The notes under the pieces: model-generated
The model's input: the letters and a program-made list of their open reading frames with translations, nothing else
Told to the model about the DNA's origin: nothing
Database searches by the model: none
Made by a program: the position numbers and the translations under genes
Shown here: piece by piece, positions 1 to 7,262 of the stretch
How the letters are laid out: every line of letters begins with the position of its first letter
Position numbering within the stretch: position 1 is the stretch's first letter
NCBI GenBank assembly: GCA_036794395.1
Contig: DAIRGS010000109.1
Span: forward strand, 1-21,204
Source: DASXMX01 sp036794395
GTDB lineage: Bacteria > Planctomycetota > Phycisphaerae > Tepidisphaerales > Tepidisphaeraceae
Reading direction: 5' to 3'
DNA: 21,204 nt

Positions 1-119
1 TTATGCGATTTGGAGGCGGCGGCGGGGGGATTTGGCGGGAGGGTGACGAGGCGGCGCACGCCGTCAATTTACCAGGCCCGGTGCGCGCGGGGCTCCGTGG
101 GCAGAGGGCGGACCCCCTT

Positions 120-210
120 CCTACCCTCCCCCGGCGTACCGGTGGAGGGAGAAACGGACGGGTAATTTCGACTTGTGGGTAGTGACAAGCGGCGTACCGG
201 CGGGAGGGAA
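120..210. repeat. Hairpin and direct repeat downstream of the zinc-ribbon gene
   Basis: Positions 124-149 form a nearly perfect palindrome: CCCTCC, C, CCGG, a CGTA loop, CCGG, T, GGAGGG. Half of it recurs at 191-209 as GGCGTACCGG followed by a GGAGGGA-type tail, matching 133-150. The hairpin lies about 85 bp downstream of the minus-strand gene ending at 234, so it could end that transcript, but no U-tract follows on the minus strand. It may equally be a dispersed repeat. Nothing else recognisable is present in 1-233. Confidence 0.5.
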
Positions 211-233
211 AAGGACCAGGGCCGTTTGAAGTG

Positions 234-989
234 TCATGTACTCTCCCGAGAAGTGGTGATTGCCGTGCCGCATTCGGGGCAGATGCCGGAGGTATTTGCG
301 GTGAGGTTGTAGTGGCAGGTGGGGCAGTGGCCGGGTGGCGCCTTTTGGGCGGCGCGAATGAGTAGTCGCACGCCGGGGACGAGTAGAGCAATGATCCATG
401 CTGCCATCGCGGCTTGAGCGAGCATTCGTTTGTCAGGATCTCCCGAAATCGCCACGTTAAACGCGAGCAAGATGCTAAAGATGGCACAAGTCACTTTTAC
501 GTAGTTTCTAAGGAGTTTGCGGCGGGCGAGCGGCGGGATGGCGAGCGTCAGAGGAACAAGAAGAAATGGAAAGCTGAACTGGCTGGCGACGGTTTCCGCA
601 TCGCCATTAGGGTTACCGAAGTCGAGCGACAGGCCGAAGTACGTTCGGTGGTAGTGGAGGCCCACGACGTCATGTCCGAACCAGTGGTACGGGCGGTCGA
701 TTAGTTCCGGTGTGTAGCGGGCGGGCTCAAGATGGATCTGGTAGTCGTAGAGAACGCCGTCAATGACAGCGAAGGCATGGACTTTTGAGCCAGCATGATC
801 GCTGCCGTTGAACCAGCGGTGGGCGGTCATGAAACCGATAGGGACGAAGTAGCTGGTGATCCATATAATTGCAGTAACGAGGCAAAGCAGAATGCACAAT
901 ACGGAAATAAATTTAGCGCGGTGAAGGCGGAGCACGGGGGAATGATAGCGTTGGCCTTGAAAAACGGGATGCTGGTGGGTCGTGGGCAT
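234..989 (-). CDS. Multi-spanning membrane protein with C-terminal zinc ribbon
   Basis: A 251-residue protein of unknown function. Hydrophobic segments are visible at about residues 27-47, 138-154, 161-181 and 193-213. They are followed by a cytoplasm-type zinc ribbon with C222-P-T-C225 and C237-P-E-C240 (HCPTCHYNLTANTSGICPECGT). The first interval, about 50-137, probably forms an extracytoplasmic domain. The same ribbon with nearly identical spacing ends the gene at 8471-9043, so the two belong to one family although their middle regions differ. Such small membrane proteins with CPxCxYxL...CPECG tails are frequent in planctomycetes (recalled family knowledge). The ATG at 989 was preferred to an upstream in-frame start because it sits just before the first hydrophobic segment. 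No Shine-Dalgarno sequence is evident. Function is unknown. Confidence 0.8.
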   Translation of the reverse strand: MPTTHQHPVFQGQRYHSPVLRLHRAKFISVLCILLCLVTAIIWITSYFVPIGFMTAHRWFNGSDHAGSKVHAFAVIDGVLYDYQIHLEPARYTPELIDRPYHWFGHDVVGLHYHRTYFGLSLDFGNPNGDAETVASQFSFPFLLVPLTLAIPPLARRKLLRNYVKVTCAIFSILLAFNVAISGDPDKRMLAQAAMAAWIIALLVPGVRLLIRAAQKAPPGHCPTCHYNLTANTSGICPECGTAITTSREST

Positions 990-1066
990 CACCCTCAGCC
1001 ATTTTCCGGTGGGGGAGGGGCGAAAAGGACATGGTCGCTGAAGCGACCACGCCAACGGCGCTTCGT

Positions 1067-3124
1067 TCAGGTCCACATCGCGGTGATTTTGGTGCGGACT
1101 TTGGGGCTCAACAGCATTTGCGGCTTCTCGGCGGGAGTGGGCGGGGCAGGCGGGGTGAGGCGGAGGCGGTCGAAATGGGGGAGGATGGATTCGGGGAGGA
1201 ATCTTGTGAGCTGCGCGTAGGAGTGGCGGTCGCCGAGGGCGTGTTTTTTGTGGTAGTACTTGAGGGGGAAGAGGACTTCCAGGAAATCTTTGGCGCGGGT
1301 GAGGGCGACGTAGAAGAGTCGGCGTTCTTCTTCTATTTCATCGGGGGAGCCGGTCGACATGTCCGAGGGGATGTTGCCGTCGGCGGTGTGCAGGATGTAG
1401 ACGCAATCCCATTCGCAGCCTTTGGCGGAGTGGATGGTGGAGAGGATGAGGTAGTCTTCTTCGAGGAGCGGGGGGCCGGAGAGGTCCTGGGTGTTGTTGG
1501 GGGGATCGAGGGTGAGGTCGGCGAGCATGGCGGTGCGGCTGGGGAAATTGCCGGCGATCTGCTCGAGTTGGTCGATATCGCGGTCGCGAATCTGGGGTTG
1601 ATCGTGCCGGCGTTCGAGGATGGGGGCGTAGAACTTTCTGATCGCCGCGATTTGATCGCCAAGCGGATCTTTGTTCTGCGCCAGATTGATCAGCATGGGA
1701 ACAAATATATTCCACTGCTCAGACGCGGCCGGCGGTGGTGGAAACGATTCCCAGCTTTTAAGTTCGAACTGATTCGATTGCAGATGCTGCATCGCCCGCC
1801 GGGCATGGGCGGGGCCAACGCCGTCCAGCAGTTGCAGCACGCGAAATGCACTGACTGAATCGTGCGGGTTGTCGGCCAGGCGGAGGAAGCAAAGCACATC
1901 TTTCACATGAGCGGCTTCCAGAAACTTCAATCCCCCATACTTAACAAACGGAATATTCCGCCGGCTCAGCTCAATTTCCAGCGCATCGCTGTGGTGGGCG
2001 GTGCGGAACAGCACCGCTTGCTTGTGCAGCGGGATGCCGGCCTCGTGGTGTTCGAGGATGCGTTGGATCAGGTAGTCGCTCTGCTGGTCTTCATCCATCA
2101 CCGTCACCAGCCGGGGTTTCTGGGCGCTTTTGCGCGTGGAGAACAGGTCTTTGTTGTAGCGCTTGGGGCAGAGGGAAATCACCGAATTCGTGGCGTCGAG
2201 GATGGGTTGGACACTGCGGTAGTTTTGTTCGAGCTTGAGGACCGTGGCGGTCGGGAAGTTGGTGGGGAAATCGAGGATGTTATGGACGGTGGCGGCGCGG
2301 AAGGCGTAGATGGATTGGGCATCGTCGCCAACGACCGTTAAGCCCCGGCCCGTCGGGGAAAGATGCTTGAGGATCGACGCCTGCAGAAGGTTGGTGTCCT
2401 GATATTCGTCAACCAGGACCGCATCGAAGCGCTTGCGCACTTCCTCGGCCATGGCCGGTTCGTCCATCAGGAACTTCCAGTAGAGCAGCAGATCGTCGTA
2501 ATCGAGTGTGTTCTGCTCCTGCTTGCGCTGCGAGTAAGCCTTGAAAAGATTCTTGAGCTGATCGGGAAAAGGCATGCACCAAGGGAAGTGCGATTTGAGG
2601 GTCGCTTCGACCGGTTCCTGGGCATTCACGCACCGGCTGTAAATCGAGAGGCAGGTGGATTTTCGTGGAAAGCGAACATCGGATTTGTCGAGAGTGAGAT
2701 CGGACCGAACATCATTGAGAAGGTCCTCGGCGTCGGAGCGGTCGAGGACGGAGAAGGATTCGGATAAGCCCAGCGGCTGGGCATGGAGGCGGAGCAGGCG
2801 GTTGGCGATGGCGTGGAAGGTGCCGTGCCAGATGCGGGAGGAGATGGCCGAGGGGGATGTGGTTTTGGTGGAACGGGAGAGGGTGGCCAGGATGTTTTCG
2901 ACGCGTTTGGACATCTCCTTGGCAGCCCGGCGGGTGAAGGTAAGAAGGAGAATCCGCGAGGGATCCACGCCCGTGGCAATCAGGAATGCGACGCGGTGAG
3001 CAAGCGTATTGGTCTTCCCCGTCCCGGCCCCGGCGACGATCAACAGCGGATCATTCCCAAACGATGCCGCGGCGCGCTGCTGCGGGTTCAGGGTGGTGTT
3101 GTCGAGAAGTGTGGCTGCGTCCAT
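1067..3124 (-). CDS. UvrD/Rep/PcrA-family superfamily 1 DNA helicase
   Basis: A 685-residue ATP-dependent 3'-5' DNA helicase of the UvrD/Rep type, expected to act in the cytoplasm in repair and replication restart. All SF1A motifs can be read in order: Q motif LNPQQR (12-17), Walker A GAGTGKT (32-38), Ia LLLTFTRRAAKEM, II VLVDEYQDTN, III VVGDDAQSIYAFRAA, IV LEQNYRS, V LSTIHSAKGCEWDCVYI and VI RRLFYVALTRAKDFLEV. It lacks the long C-terminal extension of typical PcrA/UvrD, so it is slightly short for the family. The ATG at 3124 begins 11 residues before the Q motif and has AAAGG six bases upstream; the longer open frame to 3214 adds a low-complexity leader. It lies 77 bp downstream of no other minus-strand gene and upstream of the zinc-ribbon gene. 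Whether it is the cell's main UvrD, PcrA or Rep cannot be told from this sequence. Confidence 0.93.
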   Translation of the reverse strand: MDAATLLDNTTLNPQQRAAASFGNDPLLIVAGAGTGKTNTLAHRVAFLIATGVDPSRILLLTFTRRAAKEMSKRVENILATLSRSTKTTSPSAISSRIWHGTFHAIANRLLRLHAQPLGLSESFSVLDRSDAEDLLNDVRSDLTLDKSDVRFPRKSTCLSIYSRCVNAQEPVEATLKSHFPWCMPFPDQLKNLFKAYSQRKQEQNTLDYDDLLLYWKFLMDEPAMAEEVRKRFDAVLVDEYQDTNLLQASILKHLSPTGRGLTVVGDDAQSIYAFRAATVHNILDFPTNFPTATVLKLEQNYRSVQPILDATNSVISLCPKRYNKDLFSTRKSAQKPRLVTVMDEDQQSDYLIQRILEHHEAGIPLHKQAVLFRTAHHSDALEIELSRRNIPFVKYGGLKFLEAAHVKDVLCFLRLADNPHDSVSAFRVLQLLDGVGPAHARRAMQHLQSNQFELKSWESFPPPPAASEQWNIFVPMLINLAQNKDPLGDQIAAIRKFYAPILERRHDQPQIRDRDIDQLEQIAGNFPSRTAMLADLTLDPPNNTQDLSGPPLLEEDYLILSTIHSAKGCEWDCVYILHTADGNIPSDMSTGSPDEIEEERRLFYVALTRAKDFLEVLFPLKYYHKKHALGDRHSYAQLTRFLPESILPHFDRLRLTPPAPPTPAEKPQMLLSPKVRTKITAMWT

Positions 3125-3207
3125 GCGGGGCCTTTCGCGTCGTCCATGGTTGGGTGATGTTTGGGATTGTGCAGGGAGGACTTTATGAATGCAAATGCGA
3201 GGAGGAT

Positions 3208-3439
3208 TCACCACGGAGGCACGGAGGGCACGGAGAAGAAAATACAGAAGAAGGAGATGAGCCCGAATAATTCACCGCGGAGCCGCAGAGATCGCAGGGA
3301 AAATTATTATTGCCACAGATGGACACAGATGAACACAGATGGAAATCCAAGGGTGAAAAGGCAATGCCCCGCACTTTGTATTATCTGTGTCCATCTGTGT
3401 TTATCTGTGGCCAATTTCATCTTTGCGGCTCCGCGGTGA
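3208..3439. repeat. Composite inverted repeat with CACGGAG and CACAGATG units
   Basis: This fills the 331-bp space between the helicase start and the kinase stop. Three CACGGAG copies begin at 3212, 3220 and 3229. A nested inverted repeat follows. The outer arms TCACCGCGGAGCCGCA (3272-3287) and its exact reverse complement (3424-3439) enclose inner arms at 3312-3342 and 3379-3410, each made of ACACAGATG-like units in opposite orientation. The left end (TTCACCACGGAG) resembles the outer arm (TTCACCGCGGAG). No transposase is present. I recall similar strings as dispersed repeats in planctomycete genomes but could not check this. Short open frames here are products of the repeats. Confidence 0.8.
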
Positions 3440-3455
3440 CTCACGAATTGCCGGG

Positions 3456-4940
3456 CTAGCGAGGATGGGTGGCTGGCACCAAGGCGGCAGTCGCGAGATG
3501 TGGTGATTGGGATTGCGGAGGAACGAGGATGGGGAGGATGAGCTGGACTTGGAAGGCGTGGGAATCGGAAACCTGGACGGTGAGGGACGCGGCCAGAAGG
3601 GTGGCGATTTTCTGGGAGAGGGACAGGCCCAGGCCGCAGTGGACGCCGGTTTCGGTGCGGGAGGAATCGGCGCGCCAGAAACGGTCGAAGACGTTTTGAG
3701 CTTGTGCGGGGGTAATGGAGCGGGCCGGATTGGTGATGGTGATCAGGGCGGCGTTGTTTGACTGGCGGAGAGTGATTGCAATGTGCCCGGCCGGGTCGCA
3801 GTAGGCGATTGCGTTGTCCATCAGGTTGTGAAGCACGATGCGGAGCTTATCCGGATCGGTTCGCACGTGCAGCGGCTGGAGATCCAGGCCGGTGGTCAGG
3901 CACCGATCATCGGCGGCGTCCTGGAAATTCGCCCAGCAGGATTCGATAAACGCGGCCAGATCAAGCGCGGATTGATTGACGGCCAGTTGCCCAGCTTCGG
4001 CGCGGGCGAGGGTGAGAAGGTTATCCACCATCGAGCGCATCTCGCGGACGATGTTCAAGGATTTGTGGATGCGCGATTCGTAGTCGGGGGCGGTGCGTTG
4101 TTTGAGAGAGGCAATTTCGAGGGTAACTTCGAGGCCGGACAGCGGCGTGCGGAGTTCATGCGACACGTCCGCGGTAAACGCGCGCTCGCGGGTGATGGCA
4201 TCGTGCAGGCGGGCAAGCAGCTCGTTGAGCCGCTGTACGACAATGGACAGCTCGGCCGGCGTGTCAGGCAGCTCGATTGGGGTCAGCAGATTCGTTTGGC
4301 CGGTAGAGGCGATACGGGTGGCCAGTGCACTGAGCGGCCTAAGTCCGCGCGAGACGGCCCAGTGAAGCGTGAGCGCGGTGACCGCAGTTGCCGTGAGTCC
4401 GACGATAAATAAGAGCCATCTAAGATCGCGCAGGCTCGCGGCAAGTGGGCCAGTATGTCGAGCGATGACAAGAGTCGCGGCCAGGGGAATGAACTTCGGT
4501 TTGCCGTGGTGATCGTCTTCTTCGCTTCGCGGTGTATATCGCAGCGAGATCTGCCGGCCGATGCGACCGTCAGGAAGTGTAACGTCCGAGATAAGAGGAG
4601 ACGTGGCGGGATTGATCGGCCGGGGAAGGTCGGCGTTGGAGGACGTCAGCGAAGTGGACCGCGCGAGAACTGGTCCGGGCTCGAGCCAGATCTCAAAGAA
4701 GTCCGGGGAATTCTTCCGGGCATATTCAGGGAACTGGTTCGGATCGGTTTCAAGGCGCACCCCGCGGGCGTGCTGTTCGCTGGCGGCCAGAAGTGCCCGC
4801 GAGGCGGCCACGAGGGCTCGATCAAATTCAGCGTATAGCGCGGCCCGGCTCAGAAAATAGATCGCCAAACCTGCCGTGATAAGCACCGACGCGGTGGCCG
4901 CACAGGTGAACAGGAGCAGGCGTGAGCGAAGAGTCTTCAT
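3456..4940 (-). CDS. Two-component sensor histidine kinase (HAMP, HisKA, HATPase)
   Basis: A 494-residue inner-membrane histidine kinase, partner of the response regulator encoded immediately upstream. Visible order: first membrane helix about 9-30, periplasmic sensor region about 31-173 with no recognised fold, second helix about 174-194, HAMP linker about 195-250, then the dimerisation/phosphoacceptor motif FTADVSHELRTPLSG with H261. The catalytic domain shows the N box HNLMDNAIAYCD (371-382), an F box NVFDRFWRADSSR (416-428) and the G2 box GLGLSLSQKIA (436-446). The G1 region reads TITNPARS rather than DxGxG, as in some heavy-metal-sensor-like kinases. Its ATG overlaps the regulator's stop codon by 4 bp (TCAT at 4937-4940), so translation is probably coupled. 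The signal sensed is unknown. Confidence 0.95.
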   Translation of the reverse strand: MKTLRSRLLLFTCAATASVLITAGLAIYFLSRAALYAEFDRALVAASRALLAASEQHARGVRLETDPNQFPEYARKNSPDFFEIWLEPGPVLARSTSLTSSNADLPRPINPATSPLISDVTLPDGRIGRQISLRYTPRSEEDDHHGKPKFIPLAATLVIARHTGPLAASLRDLRWLLFIVGLTATAVTALTLHWAVSRGLRPLSALATRIASTGQTNLLTPIELPDTPAELSIVVQRLNELLARLHDAITRERAFTADVSHELRTPLSGLEVTLEIASLKQRTAPDYESRIHKSLNIVREMRSMVDNLLTLARAEAGQLAVNQSALDLAAFIESCWANFQDAADDRCLTTGLDLQPLHVRTDPDKLRIVLHNLMDNAIAYCDPAGHIAITLRQSNNAALITITNPARSITPAQAQNVFDRFWRADSSRTETGVHCGLGLSLSQKIATLLAASLTVQVSDSHAFQVQLILPILVPPQSQSPHLATAALVPATHPR

Positions 4941-5614
4941 GATTCGGCCGCCCCCAGAGTATACCCCTGACCCCAGCGCGTGTGGATCAGTTTGGGAAGG
5001 CCATCGGCTTCAATTTTGCGACGAAGCCGGCCAATAAACACATCGACGACGTTGCTCTCGGCGTCGGAATGAAATTCGTAAACGTGCTCCCAGATATCCG
5101 ACCGGGTGACGAGCTGGCCGGTGCGCATGGCCAGGAATTCGAGCAGCGTGTACTCACGGGGGCTGAGGTTCACCGGCCGGCCGGCGCGGCGGACAGCGCG
5201 GGTATTGGTATCAACCACGAGATCGGCCACTTGAATCACCGGGTCCTTGGATTCGTACTTCCGGCGGACCAGAGCGCGAACCCGAGCCAACAACTCCTGA
5301 AATACGAACGGTTTAACCAGATAATCGTCAGCGCCGCGATCGAGGCCATCCACGCGGTCTTCAGGGGTATCTTTGGCGGTCAGCAGCAACACATTGACAT
5401 CCCGCCGGCGGGCGCGGATGCGCTTGAGGATTGTCAGGCCATCCACGTCCGGGAGCATAATGTCCAGGATAATGACATCGTAGGGGTTATTAAGGGCATA
5501 CCACTGGCCGGTTTCGCCATTGGCGGCGACGTCAACGGCAAAGCCGGCCTCGCGCAACCCTTCTGCGACCCCTGAACGAATGGGTTCGTAGTCTTCGATA
5601 ATCAGAACACGCAT
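4937..5614 (-). CDS. OmpR/PhoB-family response regulator
   Basis: A 225-residue DNA-binding response regulator. The receiver domain (1-118) has the acidic pocket E7 D8, phosphoacceptor D51 in IILDIMLPDVDG, switch T79 and K101 in DDYLVKPF. The C-terminal winged helix (about 130-222) shows the family signature LSPREYTLLEFL, the recognition-helix region SNVVDVFIGRLRRKIE and the wing HTRWGQGYTL. It is the first gene of a two-gene operon with the kinase, overlapping it by 4 bp. The start at 5614 gives the classic MRVLIIEDY beginning, although no Shine-Dalgarno sequence is seen. ATGAACCC-like repeats upstream could be its own binding sites. Target genes are not evident; the divergent 5747-6995 pair is a candidate by position. 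Confidence 0.96.
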   Translation of the reverse strand: MRVLIIEDYEPIRSGVAEGLREAGFAVDVAANGETGQWYALNNPYDVIILDIMLPDVDGLTILKRIRARRRDVNVLLLTAKDTPEDRVDGLDRGADDYLVKPFVFQELLARVRALVRRKYESKDPVIQVADLVVDTNTRAVRRAGRPVNLSPREYTLLEFLAMRTGQLVTRSDIWEHVYEFHSDAESNVVDVFIGRLRRKIEADGLPKLIHTRWGQGYTLGAAES

Positions 5615-5687
5615 ATGAACCCATCAGGGTATCTACAAATGTGTGAAGAACACATGAACGCGATGAACCCCTGGTATTCATGAGCCC
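5615..5687. promoter_or_regulatory. ATGAACCC-like direct repeats, possible response-regulator operator
   Basis: The 132-bp divergent region between the regulator gene and the plus-strand pair contains ATGAACCC at 5615 and 5663, ATGAACGC at 5654 and ATGAGCCC at 5680. The 5654 and 5663 copies are 9 bp apart and the next is 17 bp on. OmpR-type regulators usually bind direct repeats spaced by about one helical turn, so autoregulation or control of the divergent genes is plausible. This is inference from repeat spacing; no clear -35/-10 pair was identified. Confidence 0.3.
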
Positions 5688-5746
5688 GTCATAAATCCTC
5701 GTTAAGGTTCCGCTAATTGGGAGGATACGCGTCAAGGAGTTTTGGC

Positions 5747-5926
5747 ATGTCGGCTTTGTTTAGCGGATTTGCGGGGTTGGGATTGTCGATTTCCACGGGG
5801 GATAAAGCTCCAAAAAATAAGGTCACGGATAAGGTGGAGAACGCTGAGGTTCTTGCGACCCAGGTCAAGCAACCGAACGCACCCGAGGATGTCCGTAGCG
5901 GCAAGGTTGGGCCTTTGAGACAATGA
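5747..5926 (+). CDS. Small protein (59 aa) preceding the LEPR-XLL-like gene
   Basis: A 59-residue ORF with no recognised family. It begins MSALFSGFAGLGLSISTG, a short hydrophobic and glycine-rich stretch, and continues with a charged, hydrophilic tail. The case for a real gene is translational: AGGAG at 5734-5738 sits 8 bp before the ATG, the best ribosome-binding site of its neighbourhood. The stop at 5924-5926 is only 4 bp before the next ATG, so the two genes are probably co-translated. The hydrophobic start is too short to be sure of a signal peptide or membrane helix. Alternatively it is a leader ORF controlling translation of the downstream gene. Confidence 0.6.
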   Translation: MSALFSGFAGLGLSISTGDKAPKNKVTDKVENAEVLATQVKQPNAPEDVRSGKVGPLRQ

Positions 5927-5930
5927 CAGG

Positions 5931-6995
5931 ATGGCGCATTGTGAACACCTTGAAGTTCGACGATTGCTATCCGCGGTGGGAGGGCTCGACGCATTCACGG
6001 TGGATTTTGGCGTCGTGAATGGCCGGCATCGGGCCGCATTCGCCTCCGCGCCGGATGGAACGCGATTCCTCTTCTCGATTTCTGGCAATGGAACGGGTCA
6101 GGCGGTTGCCGATGGGGATGGGTTTTCCCTGGTGGTCAGCGGAACCGATTCCCGGTCATCGCTGAATGTTTTCACCGATAATTTTGGACTGATAACAGGA
6201 TTGAGCGTGGATGGTTCCCTCCGCGCGCTCAATGCGCGGGACTGCACGATCGGCGGAGATGCGAGCATCACTGGAACGCTGGGATCGGCGGCGCTGTTTG
6301 CCGTGTCTTCGGAGGCAGGGAATACGATTCATTTTGGTATCGGGGGAGCCGGTGTAGCGAGTTCCCTGGCGATTGAGTTGGTGTCCGATGTGACGCTGAC
6401 CACGGCTTCGCCAATCGCCGCGCTGCGGGTTCGGCGGTGGGCGGATCTAAATGCCGAGCCCGATGTAATCACCGCGCCATCAATTGGTCTGGTACGAACG
6501 TTCGCGGGCCGCGGCGTGACGGGAAGCTTCGAGGCGGATTTGAACTTGACGGATGTGGGCGGCGTGTCGTTGGGGAAAATGAACGTCGCCGGCGGACTAA
6601 ATGGTGCAACGATTCGAGCCGCCGGGAGCGTGGGGGCGGTAACGGTGAGCGCGATGCACGACAGCCTCCTGCTGGCAGGGGCAAAGGGAGACCTGGCGGC
6701 GTTGCCAACCGCGGCCAGTGATTTTGTCGCGGCTTCGTCGATTGGTTCGTTTGTCGTCACCGGCAAAGCAGCCGCGACATTCTCGGACACCGTGATTGCC
6801 GCGAGTTCGATCGGAAAAGTGCGGATGGGGAAGGTGGGCACCAACGCGGTTGCACGAACAACATTCGGCGTGGCGGCGGTGAGTATCGGAGATTACCGCC
6901 GCGGGATGGGGAGAGGCGCGGTGGTCGGGAAGAATGTTACGCAATTGGGGGTGTTCGATAGTGATGGATTTTATGTGGGGGAAATCGTGGGGTGA
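5931..6995 (+). CDS. Putative exported protein with LEPR-XLL-like N-terminal motif
   Basis: A 354-residue protein. Near the N-terminus it has HLEVRRLLS (residues 6-14), a variant of the LExRxLLS (LEPR-XLL) motif found at the start of many planctomycete extracellular proteins (family knowledge). The rest is rich in small residues, valine and glycine, with short recurrent strands such as SVGAVTVSAM, SSIGSFVVTG and SSIGKVRMGK. These suggest a parallel beta-helix or similar repetitive beta fold of a surface protein (inference). No dockerin, anchoring helix or catalytic motif was seen. The start is 4 bp after the 59-residue ORF's stop and lacks a clear ribosome-binding site of its own, which fits coupling. 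The exact function is unknown. Confidence 0.75.
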   Translation: MAHCEHLEVRRLLSAVGGLDAFTVDFGVVNGRHRAAFASAPDGTRFLFSISGNGTGQAVADGDGFSLVVSGTDSRSSLNVFTDNFGLITGLSVDGSLRALNARDCTIGGDASITGTLGSAALFAVSSEAGNTIHFGIGGAGVASSLAIELVSDVTLTTASPIAALRVRRWADLNAEPDVITAPSIGLVRTFAGRGVTGSFEADLNLTDVGGVSLGKMNVAGGLNGATIRAAGSVGAVTVSAMHDSLLLAGAKGDLAALPTAASDFVAASSIGSFVVTGKAAATFSDTVIAASSIGKVRMGKVGTNAVARTTFGVAAVSIGDYRRGMGRGAVVGKNVTQLGVFDSDGFYVGEIVG

Positions 6996-7033
6996 TTTAA
7001 ACAACCGTGCGTGATTCCGCGCCATTGCATTTT

Positions 7034-7234
7034 CGTGGCACGGCCTTCCAGGCCGTGGTAGGGGACGCTTCGGGGCAGGCGCCGGGTCAGATGTGGGAAA
7101 ACCAACGTGCCGAATCGGGCATTTCCTTCCGAAGAATCAGAAGGTTGTCCAACTGTCGGAAATTGGTGTTCCCAAATCGGACCCGTCGCTGGTGGTCATG
7201 TCCCTCGATCATGGGCTGGAAGCCCCATGCCACG
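7034..7234. repeat. Pair of REP-like hairpins in inverted orientation (REPIN-like)
   Basis: On the plus strand GTGG (7035-7038) is followed by the palindrome CACGGCC-TTCCA-GGCCGTG (7039-7057). On the minus strand GTGG (7233-7230) is followed by CATGGGGC-TTCCA-GCCCATG (7229-7210). Both units share a TCGTGGCA start and the TTCCA loop and point toward each other, the layout of a REP doublet. Repetitive extragenic palindromes mobilised by RAYT transposases typically have a GTRG- or GGAG-type tetranucleotide before an imperfect hairpin. The element fills the 267-bp space between convergent genes, so it may also end both transcripts. No RAYT gene is in this window. Confidence 0.7.
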
Positions 7235-7262
7235 AGCGCAGAATCGTGCACAGTCATTTAAG

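Noticed and set aside
1031..1858. Long plus-strand open frame of 275 codons
   Set aside because: Antisense to the helicase, whose complete motif set proves the minus-strand frame; its composition (glycine, valine and glutamate runs) is typical of a shadow frame in GC-rich DNA.
3161..3439. Small open frames in the repeat region on both strands
   Set aside because: They translate repeat units (CACAGATG and CACGGAG) and have no independent coding evidence.
3208..3439. CRISPR-like array
   Set aside because: Repeats are short, inverted and without regular unique spacers; no cas genes are nearby.
6329..6844. Minus-strand open frame of 171 codons
   Set aside because: Antisense to the LEPR-XLL-like gene, which is better supported by its N-terminal motif and coupling to the upstream ORF.
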